Of a stretch of DNA of 64,000 nt, positions 25,857 to 35,300 are shown piece by piece. Numbering within the stretch: position 1 is the stretch's first letter; the number at the start of each line of letters is the position of its first letter. Source of the stretch: CAKZLS01 sp963786305 (GTDB lineage: Bacteria > Pseudomonadota > Alphaproteobacteria > Rhodospirillales > Defluviicoccaceae); assembly GCA_963786305.1 (NCBI GenBank), contig CAWAYL010000021.1, positions 62,001 to 126,000 on the forward strand. Direction: 5' to 3'. A program made the translations under genes and the position numbers. The notes under the pieces are model-generated. The model saw only the letters and a list, made by a program, of their open reading frames with translations. It ran no database searches and was not told where the DNA came from.

Positions 25857-27402
25857 CTACTGGCCCTCTTGCACCGAGCCCTTCCGCACCGTGCCCTCCG
25901 GCAGCACGGCCGGAGCGATCTCGGTCTGTGACGGCTGTCGTGACGCAGGACCGCCGGACGCCGAAGCAATCGGTTCCCGCTGGGATATACCGCCGCCAGC
26001 GCGGCCGGTCGCGGCCTGATCCGTGCCGATCGGCCGCGGCGTGATGGATCCGTCAGCCGCCGCCACGCGCCATACGGTGTTGCCGGCATCGTCGGCGACG
26101 AGCAGGGCGCCGGTGCCGTCGATCGCGACGCCGACGGGGCGGCCACGGGCCTGGTCGCCGTCGATAAAGCCGGTCACCACGTCCTCGGCCATGCCGGCCG
26201 GTTTGCCGCCCTCGAACGGCACATAGACAACCTTGTAGCCGTTGAACGACATTGCGATTCCAGCTGCCGTGTTCGCCGATGAAGGCGCCGCTCGCATAGG
26301 CCGCCGGCAAAGCGGAATTCATCGAGAAGGCGAGGCCGAGCGCGGCGACATGGCTGGACAGCGCGTAATCCGGTGCGATCGCCTTCTTCACCATGTCCGG
26401 CCGCCGGCGGATGGACCCGTTCGTCGACATGGTCGCCGTAATAGCTCCACGGCCAGCCATAAAAGGCACCTTGCCGCACCGAGGTCATGTAGTCGGGCAC
26501 GAGGTTCGGACCCAACTCGTCGCGCTCGTTCACCACGGCCCAGAGGACGCCGGTCTCGGGATCGAACGTCAGCCCGTTCGGATTACGCAGGCCCGAGGCG
26601 TAAACGCGGCTGGCGCCCGTCTCCCGGTCCACCTGCCAGATCGCGGCGCGGCCCTTTTCGGCCTCGAGCCCCCTCTCGACGATATTGGAGTTGGAGCCGA
26701 CGGACGCGTAGAGGTAGCGGCCGTCCGGGCCCGAGCGCCAGATCCTTGGTCCAGTGATGGTTGATCGGTCCGCCCGGCAGCGGCGTCAGCACAGTCCGGC
26801 TCCGCGGTGATCTCCATCTGCACCGAGCGCGTAAGGATAGGCCAGGATCGCATCCGTCGCGGCGACATAGAGCGTGCCGTCGGCCCAGGCGACGCCGAAC
26901 GGCGAATGGAGCCCCGTCAGGAGATCGCTGCCGCTCGTCGACCCGGCCGTCGCGATCGGTATCGCGCAGAAGGGTGATGAGATTGCTCTCTTTCTGCGGG
27001 CCACCGCCGCCATGGGCCATCGACATGATCCAGCCACGGATCAGGTCCTTGGGGCGCGGAACCGGCTTGCCGGAAGGGCCGCGCGACTGGACGACGAGCA
27101 CATCGCCGTTCGGCAGCGTGTGGACGGTGCGCGGATTGGCAAGATCCTTGGCATAGGCCGTAATGGTCAGGCCCTCCGGCACAGCCGGCGTCTCGCCGTC
27201 CTCGCCAGCCGACGACCTCGGCGATCTTCATGGCGGGCAGGAGCGCGAAACGCGGCTCGGGCAGGACCGGATCGGGACCGATCTGCTTGGAGAGATCGAA
27301 ATCCGCGCCGTCGTCGCCGCATCCGGCGAGCGCCAGGAGCATGATGCAACTTGCGGCGATCGCGGACGCGCCAAGGGGCGCCAGACGGCTATTCATCGTC
27401 AC
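25857..27402 (-). pseudogene. Sorbosone/glucose dehydrogenase-like lipoprotein, broken by multiple frameshifts
   Basis: Fragments of one PQQ-type sorbosone/glucose dehydrogenase beta-propeller occur in order but in different frames: lipoprotein signal LLALAGCGDDGADF, then GLTITAYAKDLANPRTVHTL, GLHSPFGVAWADGTLYVAAT, LPGGPINHHWTKDLALGPG, YASGLRNPNGLTFDPETGVL with GAFYGWPWSYYGDHVDE, KKAIAPDYALSSHVAALGLA with GEHGSWNR, and GYKVVYVPFEGGKPAGMAED. That is at least six frame changes in 1.5 kb, too many for one functional product. The gene starts 14 bases inside the end of the DUF2231 gene, a common pairing in which both would have been co-transcribed. Confidence 0.75.
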
Positions 27403-27844
27403 TCACTCCAACACCATGACGAAACACCAACGAGCGGCCGAGCGACGCGGTCACGAATATCAGTATCATTGTCACCGCGGACAGGATGAGGCCGTACGGC
27501 ACGACGCCTGTCCAGCCATCGCCGGCATGGACAAGGCTGTTGACGAAGGCGAGCCCGAGAACGATCACGTTGCCGATCGCATGTGGCCATGCCGGTCTCT
27601 GCGCACGAACACGGTCGCCAAAAAGGAAATCCACCGCGCCGGCCAGCCCGGCGAGAACCCCGAAGATCAGCCCCGCGAGGAGGAGCCAGGCGGAGAAGTT
27701 CTGCCACATGATGTAGGACGTCTGCCAAAAGGCGATGTCGGTGAGAAAGGCGAGCGTGAAGCAAACGATCGGAAACGGTACGAGCATGGCGTGAATTGGA
27801 TGCCCGGCGATCGCGGCAACGGATCGGGGATGCGGAAATTCCAT
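27389..27844 (-). CDS. DUF2231-family membrane protein
   Basis: 151 residues with four hydrophobic segments. The family's HPIHAMLVPFPIVCFTLAFL lies at residues 16-35, then WLLLAGLIFGVLAGLAGAVD, NVIVLGLAFVNSLVHAGDGW and ILSAVTMILIFVTASLG. DUF2231 proteins are inner-membrane proteins, often beside PQQ-dependent sorbosone-dehydrogenase-like genes, as here. The conserved His near the first helix may bind a cofactor, but function is unknown. Intact, although its downstream partner is broken. Confidence 0.85.
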   Translation of the reverse strand: MEFPHPRSVAAIAGHPIHAMLVPFPIVCFTLAFLTDIAFWQTSYIMWQNFSAWLLLAGLIFGVLAGLAGAVDFLFGDRVRAQRPAWPHAIGNVIVLGLAFVNSLVHAGDGWTGVVPYGLILSAVTMILIFVTASLGRSLVFRHGVGVSDDE

Positions 27845-28252
27845 GAAAGACGTCTCTGTATGGCAACGGTACGAAACTCTAGTATCAAACGAACGGCAGC
27901 ACGTTTAGTTCCCACCCTTCTCCGTCAATCAATGAACGATTTCGAATTTCGCGGCTTCACGAACTCGACTGGGATATCCGCTCATTGGGCCCATCGCAGC
28001 CTCCGGCTATGCTTGTGCCCCAGCGTGTGTAATGGAAGCCTTTCCTTTACAATGACAATAAAAATTGACACACGAACGATTCCCGGTCAAGTGCGCCCCT
28101 GGACACGGATCCCAAGGTTCAACCGGCGTCATTGGAGCCCATCGAGCGCACGGGCTCCAACATGAAGAGTGACGCATCGCCGCCCGAACCTCTAACAATG
28201 ACGATGTGGATGCGAATGGCCGGCGGCGAGGGATGTCACGCGCGCCGGAAAC
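27845..28252. other. Divergent promoter region between DUF2231 and bchI
   Basis: About 410 bases. I looked for the TGT-N12-ACA type site bound by PpsR/CrtJ in front of bch genes. I saw only TGTCA direct repeats on the minus strand (about 28045-28070), not a proper palindrome. No gene or RNA is visible. Confidence 0.4.
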
Positions 28253-29289
28253 ATGGGACGGGCTGAAATGGCTGCTGCGTTTCCCTTTTCAGCGATCGTC
28301 GGGCAGGAGGAGATGAAACTCGCGCTGCTCATCGGCGCGGTGGATCCCACCATTGGCGGAGTGCTGTTATGGGCGACCGCGGCACCGGCAAATCCACCGC
28401 GGTCCGCGCCCTCGCGGCGCTGCTTCCGCGCATGCGGGTGATGAAAGATTGCCCCTACGGCTGCGATCCCGATGATGCCGCCGGCCTGTGCGCGGCCTGC
28501 CGGGGACGCGGCACAGTCAACGCCAAGACCAGCCACCTCGCGCCGGTGCCGGTGGTGGACCTGCCGCTGGGCGCCACCGAGGACCGCGTCGTCGGCGCCC
28601 TCGACCTGGAACGCGCATTGACGCGGGGCGAGAAGGCCTTCGAGCCCGGTCTGCTGGCCCGTGCCCACCGAGGCTTTCTCTATATCGACGAGGCCAACCT
28701 GCTTGAGGACCACCTCGTGGACCTGCTTCTGGACGTGGCGGCGTCGGGCGAAAACGTGGTGGAGCGCGAGGGCCTCAGCGTGCGCCATCCGGCGCGATTC
28801 GTTTTGGTGGGCAGCGGCAACCCCGAGGAAGGCGAACTGCGGCCGCAACTTCTCGACCGGTTCGGCCTGTCGGTCGAGGTGAAGACGCCCGAGGATGTGC
28901 CCTCCCGCATCGAGGTGGTGCGCCGGCGCGACGCCCTCGAACGCGGCGCCGACGCATTCATCGAGGCGTGGCGCAAGCAAGACCAGAAGCTCCGCCGCCG
29001 CATCGTCGCCGGGCGCAAGCGGCTCCCGGACGTCGCGGTTCCGGACCGCGCCCTGGAGAGCGCCGCGCGGCTCTGTATGCGGCTCGGCACCGATGGACTG
29101 CGGGGCGAACTTACGGTGCGCGCCGCCCGGGCCGTCGCCGCCATCGACAACGACCCCGTGGTGGAGGACGACCATCTGCGCCGGGTGGCGCCGTCGGCGC
29201 TCCGCCATCGTCTGCGGCGGAACCCGCTGGACGATGCGGGCTCCACCGTACGCGTGGAGCGGGGCATTCTGGAAGTTTTCGGACCATGA
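28253..29289 (+). CDS. bchI: Magnesium chelatase subunit I (BchI), with one frameshift
   Basis: Start ATG 28253 or 28268 (MAAAFPFSAIVGQEEMKLAL). Around 28362-28368 the Walker A region needs a base: GGVLLWATAA in the first frame becomes MGDRGTGKSTAVRALAALLP in the next. The rest matches BchI throughout: MKDCPYGCDPDDAAGLC, PVVDLPLGATEDRVVGALDL, GFLYIDEANLLEDHLVDLLL, FVLVGSGNPEEGELRPQLLD and SALRHRLRRNPLDDAGS. BchI is the AAA+ motor that, with BchD, drives Mg insertion into protoporphyrin IX by BchH. Its stop overlaps the bchD start as ATGA. Whether the indel is real decides if this is a pseudogene. Confidence 0.85.
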
Positions 29290-30245
29290 CCGGAGAGGTC
29301 GCCGCCGCCCCCGCTCCCTCCCCCTGGCGCGACGCCGTTCTCGCGGCGGCGCTGTTCGCCGTGGATCCGGCGGGCACCGCCGGCGTCGCGCTCCGAGCCT
29401 GCGCCGGGCCGGCGCGGGACCGGTGGCTGGTGGCTCTAAACGGCTTGCGCTCTCCAACCGTGGTCCTCCGCCGCGTTCCCCTTCACGTTACCGACAACCG
29501 GCTGCTGGGCGGGCTGGACCTGGTGGCGACGCTCCGCGCCGGCAAGCCCGTGGCCGAGCGCGGGATCCTGGCCGAGGCCGATGGCGGCGTGGTCGTATTG
29601 GCCATGGCCGAGCGTCTCCCGGCGGCGACGGTGGCGCGTCTGGCGGCGGTCCGGAGCCGCCCGAGAAACAGGAAGACGAGGACCAAAGCCAGGAAAACCA
29701 GGCAGAAGAGACACGACGGACGACGGGATCACCGAACTCACCGACCAGCCGCTGGAGGACGCGGTGCTGGAGGCAGTGCGGGCGGTGTTGCCGAAGGACG
29801 TGCTGTCGCGTCTTCAACCGGGCGGCCGGGATCGCTCGAGAACGCCGTCCACGGACAGGCCGGGGCGCTGCGCAAGGCCAAGCGGCGGGGCCGGCCGGCG
29901 GGGGTTCGGCACGGCGACCTGCGCGGCGGCGCCCGGCTCAATGTGATCGAAACCTTGCGCGCCGCGGTTCCCTGGCAACCGTTTCGCCGCGCCGCGCGAA
30001 GGCGCGGGCAGGACCAACCCAGCACTCGGATCGAAGTCCGTCGGGAGGATTTTCGCGTCACCCGCTTCCGCCACCGCACCCAGACCGCCGGCGTATTCGA
30101 TGCTCGTCGACGCCTCGGGATCCACGGCGGTGCACCGGCTGGCCGAGTCGAAGGGGGCGGTGGAATTGCTGCTGGCGGACTGCTACGTGCGCCGCGACCA
30201 GGTCGCCCTGATGGGTCGTGTCCCGCGGCGTGGTGTAAGAGCGGC
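29286..30245 (+). pseudogene. bchD: Magnesium chelatase subunit D (BchD), internally deleted, frameshifted and cut by IS256
   Basis: ATG 29286 overlaps the bchI stop. The AAA+-like N-terminus is present (WRDAVLAAALFAVDPAGTAG, LLGGLDLVATLRAGKPVAER, VVVLAMAERLPAATVARLAA). At ~29655 it then jumps straight to the acidic linker, skipping well over 100 residues. Linker and C-terminal pieces appear in changing frames: EPPEKQEDEDQSQENQAEE; DDGITELTDQPLEDAVLEAV; then RLNVIETLRAAVPWQPFRRA and REDFRVTRFRHRTQT. The integrin-like domain follows with MIDAS DASGST and LLADCYVRRDQVALM. The reading stops at the end of an IS256-type element near 30245. The rest of the VWA domain is missing. Confidence 0.8.
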
Positions 30246-30247
30246 GT

Positions 30248-31546
30248 GTTGTCGCCGGTCTCGGCCGGTTTGGGTTTACCGGTTCATTGAGCCGCGATCT
30301 GGATCGGGCTTTGATCAGGATGGCTGATCTGGGCCAGGGTTTCCAGTGTCATGTATCTGCGGCAGACGGCCCACTCGTCGTTCTGCTCGAGCAGGATGGC
30401 GCCGACCAGGCGGGTGATGGCGGCCTGGTTGGGAAAGATGCCGACGACGTTGGTGCGCCGCTTGACCTCCTTGTTGAGGCGCTCCAGGGGGTTGGTCGAA
30501 TGGATTTTGGTTCTGTGGTCCTTGGGAAAGGTCATGAAGGCGAGCACATCTGTGCTCGGCCTCGTCCATCAGCTCGGCGAGCTTTTCGAACCTGGGCCGG
30601 AGAGAATCGGCGACTTGGCGCCATTGCGCGACGGCGGCCTCGTGGTTTTCCTGGACGAAGGCGGTGCGGATCACGGCGGCGACCATGTCGCGCTGGCCCT
30701 TGGCGACGTGGGCGAGCGCGTTTCTCATGAAGTGAACGCGGCAGCGTTGCCAGGTGGCGTTCAGGACCTTGGCGGCCGCCGCCTTGAGGCCCTCGTGGGC
30801 ATCGGAGATGACCAGCTTGACGCCCCTGAGGCCACGGCGCGTCAGCGAGCGCAGGAAGTCGGTCCAGAAGGTTTCCGCCTCGGACGGGCCGATGGCGAGC
30901 CCGAGGACCTCTCTGCGGCCTTCTGAGTTGACGGCCACGGCGATTATCGCCGCCACCGAAACGATCCGGCCGGCCTCGCGCACCTTGATGTAGGTCGCGT
31001 CCAGCCACAGGTAGGGCCAGTCGCCCTCGATCGGGCGCGCCAGGAAATCCTTGACCCGCACGTCGATCTCCTCGCAGAGCCGCGAGACCTGGCTCTTGGA
31101 GATCCCCGTCATCCCCATCGCCTTCACCAGATCGTCCACCGAGCGGGTCGAGATGCCTTGGATATAGGCCTCCTGGATCACCGCCGTCAGCGCCTTCTCG
31201 GCCGTCCGCCGGGGCTCCAGGAAGACCGGGAAATAGCTGCCCTTCCTGAGCTTGGGGATCTTCAGCTCAACCGCCCCCGCCCGGGTCTGCCAAAGCCGGT
31301 CGCGGTAGCCGTTGCGCTGGTTCTCCCGCGAGGCGCTGCGTTCCCCGTGGCCCGCGCCGCACAGCCCTTCAACCTCCAACGCCATCAGACGATCAGCGGC
31401 AAAGCCGATCATCTCGCGCAAAAAATCGCTATCGGAACTCTTCTCAATCAGCTCCTGAAAGAGCATGCTCTTATCGGTCATCGTCGTCGTCTCCATCATG
31501 GTTTTAAGGTCTGTAAACCCAAACCATAACCGAGACCGGCGATGAC
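30248..31546. mobile_element. IS256-family insertion sequence
   Basis: Imperfect terminal inverted repeats share TCGCCGGTCTCGG and GGTTTGGGTTTAC; the left copy lies at about 30249-30280 and the right copy at about 31512-31546 (read on the other strand). They bracket one transposase gene. The left end truncates bchD. On the right the DNA does not resume bchD but runs into a hairpin and an IS5 stub, so a deletion accompanied or followed the insertion. Exact ends and target duplication are not resolved. Confidence 0.75.
30284..31499 (-). CDS. IS256-family transposase, frameshifted near the C-terminus
   Basis: The first ~316 residues (from ATG 31499) contain the mutator-type core: LWLDATYIKVREAGRIVSVA with the first DDE Asp, VKLVISDAHEGLKAAAAKVL with the second, and RCRVHFMRNALAHVAKGQRD. 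Near 30548 the frame breaks. The correct C-terminus continues one frame over as AFMTFPKDHRTKIHSTNPLE, KEVKRRTNVVGIFPNQAAIT and LLEQNDEWAVCRRYMTLETL, ending at 30284. The catalytic Glu region before the break is EKLAELMDEAE. The indel may inactivate it or be a base-calling error. Confidence 0.85.
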
Positions 31547-31552
31547 CGCCCG

Positions 31553-31618
31553 CTGTGGATAACCGGCTTGCCTAGGCCTGACTCGCAACGGTCGCTACGG
31601 CAAGCCGGTTACCCACAG
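31553..31618. repeat. 20-bp inverted repeat with 26-bp loop
   Basis: CTGTGGATAACCGGCTTGCC (31553-31572) and GGCAAGCCGGTTACCCACAG (31599-31618) pair along their length with one mismatch. The hairpin lies between the IS256 right end and the point where the IS5 transposase reading dies. It could be a small palindromic insertion or the fold-back end of a lost element. Confidence 0.75.
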
Positions 31619-31947
31619 CTACACCACGCCAAGGGACACAAGCCGTCCTCAAGACTAAGTCCCAGGAAACGCATGAACGAGAGACGGTCGCGAAGTTGGT
31701 ATTCCACCTGATCGTCCGAAAGGTTGTAGAGCTCGGAAAGGACAATCGCCTTGAACATCACCACCGCGTCCCACGGCTTCCGTCCCGCCGTGGACTTCCG
31801 GTCTTCGGGCGGCCTCCGCCACGCCGCCTCCAGACGCGCCCGGAAAGTCTCCCACGGAACCATATCGTTGATTTTCACCAACGGATCGTTCTTGGCGTCC
31901 AGACCCGCATACCGGTTCGCGACGTCGAAAAACCCCATCTGGCCCAT
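31609..31947 (-). pseudogene. IS5-family transposase, N-terminal fragment
   Basis: ATG 31947 begins MGQMGFFDVANRYAGLDAKN, with VPWETFRARLEAAWR, GRKPWDAVVMFKAIVLSELY and DQVEYQLRDRLSFMRFLGL, the N-terminal domain of IS5-type transposases. After ~100 residues homology stops (LEDGLCPLAWCSCG) at the hairpin. The whole DDE catalytic domain is absent. The IS5 left end should lie near 32010-32040. Confidence 0.85.
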
Positions 31948-32307
31948 CGCCCGCTTCCCAAATCAGCCCATCACCTCACCCAAAGTGTCCCCATCAAGCG
32001 CCAATCAAACCCATTTTTCGAGGCGCCCTTAATCTCAACCTGATGGTAAGGTTGTTGCGTTTTCAAAACGACAGGCGTAAAAAAGGTGCGCTGTGGGTGA
32101 ATTTCGGCAGGGAAATGAACTCTCGGCCTGAGAGGATAAAAATCGCGTGGACGGTCTGTCGACAAAACAGCGGACAGCTGGGGGCCCGTCCGGCAAGAGG
32201 AAGAGGGGAGTAGGTCATGGCAACGCAAAGCTTGAGATGGTAACGTTGGTGTCGTTTACATCACAATTACTCTATTAAAACATGTACCTGGTAGGGGATA
32301 AAAGAAA
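31948..32307. other. Upstream region of the IS5 stub and the giant secreted gene
   Basis: About 360 bases. The part next to 31947 is probably the IS5 leader. From ~32220 the sequence becomes AT-rich (AGATGGTAACGTTGGTGTCG and beyond) and should hold the promoter of the giant gene. No RNA or small gene is recognised. Confidence 0.4.
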
Positions 32308-35300
32308 GTGGCCGATTTGCGCTTTGTCCTATTCGATGTACAATCTGATAGTTCTCTTTTTGTTTTGGCTGAAAATATTGAGATATCGGCAACACAATTC
32401 AGTGAAAGCGTAACCATTGTAGTTTCAATTGAGCCCGATAGCGTTCTTGCTGGCCAAGTTCGCAGTCTGCAGCTTACCCTGATTGCGCCATCGGAAACGT
32501 ACACGCAGACTGACAGTAAAGCTCCGTATAGCCTTTTTGACGACAAAAACGGTGATTTCAGCGGCGTCAACTTTCCCGAGGGAGGGTACCAATTAGAGGT
32601 CGGAGCTTACTCTTTACCGAATGCGAATGGGGAACTGCTCGGGGTTTATAGCGTTAACTTTAGCGTCATTCCCAACCAGCCGCCGGTGGCGGTCGACGAT
32701 GCCTTTTCGACGGACGAGGACGTGGTTCTCAACGGTGACGCGCTGGCCAACGACAGCGATCCGGACGGCGATCCGCTGACGGCGGCGCTGCTCACCGACG
32801 TCGCCAACGGCAGCCTGACCCTAAGCGCCGACGGCACCTTCACCTACACTCCGGATGCCGACTTCAACGGCGCGGACAGCTTCACCTACGAGGTCAGCGA
32901 CGGCCAGGGCGGCAGCGCCACGGCAACGGCGGCCATTACCATCGCCGCGGTCAACGACACGCCGGTGGCGGTCGACGACACGGCGGCGATCGCCGAGGAT
33001 GCGGCGCCGAACACGGTGACCGGCGATGTGCTGGCCAACGACAGCGATGTGGACGGCGATCCGCTCACCCTGACCACCCGCGGCGACGCGGTGCTCAGCT
33101 ACGGCGCCCTGACCTTGAACGCCGACGGCAGCTACAGCTACGCCCTCGACAACAGCAATGCCGACGTCGATGCGCTCAACGATGGCGAGACGCTGACCGA
33201 CAGCTTTGTCTACACCGTGACGGACGGCACCGACGAGGCTTCGGCGACGCTGGCGATCACCATCAACGGCGTCACCGATGTCATTCCCAACCAGCCGCCG
33301 GTGGCGGTCGACGATGCCTTTTCGACGGACGTGGACGTGGTTCTCAACGGTGACGCGCTGGCCAACGACAGCGATCCGGACGGCGATCCGCTCACCCTGA
33401 CCACCGCGGCGACGCGGTGCTCAGCTACGGCGCCCTGACCTTGAACGCCGACGGCAGCTACAGCTACGCCCTCGACAACAGCAATGCCGACGTCGATGCG
33501 CTCAACGATGGCGAGACGCTGACCGACAGCTTTGTCTACACCGTGACGGACGGCACCGACGAGGCTTCGGCGACGCTGGCGATCACCATCAACGGCGTCA
33601 CCGATGTCAGCGACGGTCCAAATGCGATCGTCATCGAGAACGAAAAGCCGGGCGTATTGCAATCGATTTGGGACGCAGACTCGAGCAATCAGATCGAGGG
33701 TTTCACGACTGATATCAGCTACGATACCGGCGACCTGGTGTCGTTCAAGATCAACGTCAATGCGACGGGGGACGTGCCCTATCGTGTCGAAATCTATCGG
33801 CTCGGATATTACGGTGGCGACGGCGCCACGCTCGTGACAACACTGGATAACCTCACCGGAACACCGCAACTTGATCCGATTACGGATTCGCGGGGCTTGG
33901 TGGACGCAGGGAATTGGAGCGTTTCCGCCAACTGGCAGACATCCGAGGACGCCGTATCGGGCGTCTATCTTGCGAAACTGGTCCGTGAAGACAATGGCGC
34001 GACCAACCAGATTCCGTTTATCTTGCGAGAAGACGACGTACGTTCCGATGGCAGCAAGAGTGACATCGTCTTTCAGACTGCCGATACCACCTGGCACGCC
34101 TACAACGGCTGGGCCGGCCGGAATGGGCAAATCGGAGGGAATTTTTACGGCGGCTTCGATCAACCGGACGACATCACGGACGATCCCGGTCTCAACCCGG
34201 ATCGAGCCTTCGCCGTTTCCTACAACCGTCCCATCACCACCCGAGACTTTGGCGGTGCCGCTTCAGGTCCGCAGGATTACCTGTTCGGGGCCGAATACGC
34301 GGCAATCTACTGGCTGGAGCAGAACGGATACGACGTCTCGTACATTTCCGGCGTAGACACGGATCGCCTCGGCGTCGATGCGCTGCTCGGTCACAAAGCC
34401 TATCTCTCGGTCGGCCATGACGAATACTGGTCCGGCGGGCAACGAGCCAACGTCGAAGACGCGCGCGACGCGGGAATAAACCTGCTTTTCTGGAGCGGCA
34501 ACGAAGTCTATTGGAAGACCCGCTACGAAGCGAGTATCGACGGCTCCGACACCGATTACAGAACGCTAGTAAGCTACAAGGAAACATGGGCTAACTTTTC
34601 GCTGGACGCGGGTCCCGAAGACTACGCGAACATCGACCCGTCGAACGAGTGGACCGGAACGTGGCGCGACCTGCGGTTCGTCGATGCGCAGGACGCGAAC
34701 GGCAACCTGATCGCGGTCGGCGCGAGGCCGGAGAATTCTCTGACCGGTCAGCTCTTCGGTCCCGACGGGAACAACTTCGGTGGCGCGCTCGACGTGCCGG
34801 CCGGCTACGCCAATCTCAGGGTGTGGCGGGACACTCCGGCGGAAAACCAGGGCATCAGCGACCTTGCCACCGGCATCCTCGGCTATGAATGGAACACGTC
34901 GCCCGAGGATGAGTATCGCCCAGCCAGTCTGATCAAATTGTCGGAAACAACCCTGGACTGGCCCGCCATCCTCACCGATGAGGGAAACCGGGTGGAGCCC
35001 GGCACGGCGACGCACAATCTCACGCTGTATCGCGCGCCCAGCGGCGCGCTCGTCTTCGGCGCCGGCACCGTGTTCTGGTCCTGGGGGCTCAGCGACGAGC
35101 ACGACAATTCGCCATACGGCGGCAACATTGAAAATACGACGGTCCAGCAGTTGGCGCTGAACGTTTTTGCCGACATGGGCATTCAGCCCGCCGTGACAGA
35201 TGCCATTCTTGCCTCGCGCGGCTTGGTACGGGCATCCGCCTCCACCGACACAACACCGGCTAGCGTTACGCTCGACCCGCTGCCAGCGACAGTGGACGCG

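Noticed and set aside
27845..28252. PpsR/CrtJ site in front of bchI
   Set aside because: Only TGTCA direct repeats were found, not the TGT-N12-ACA palindrome.
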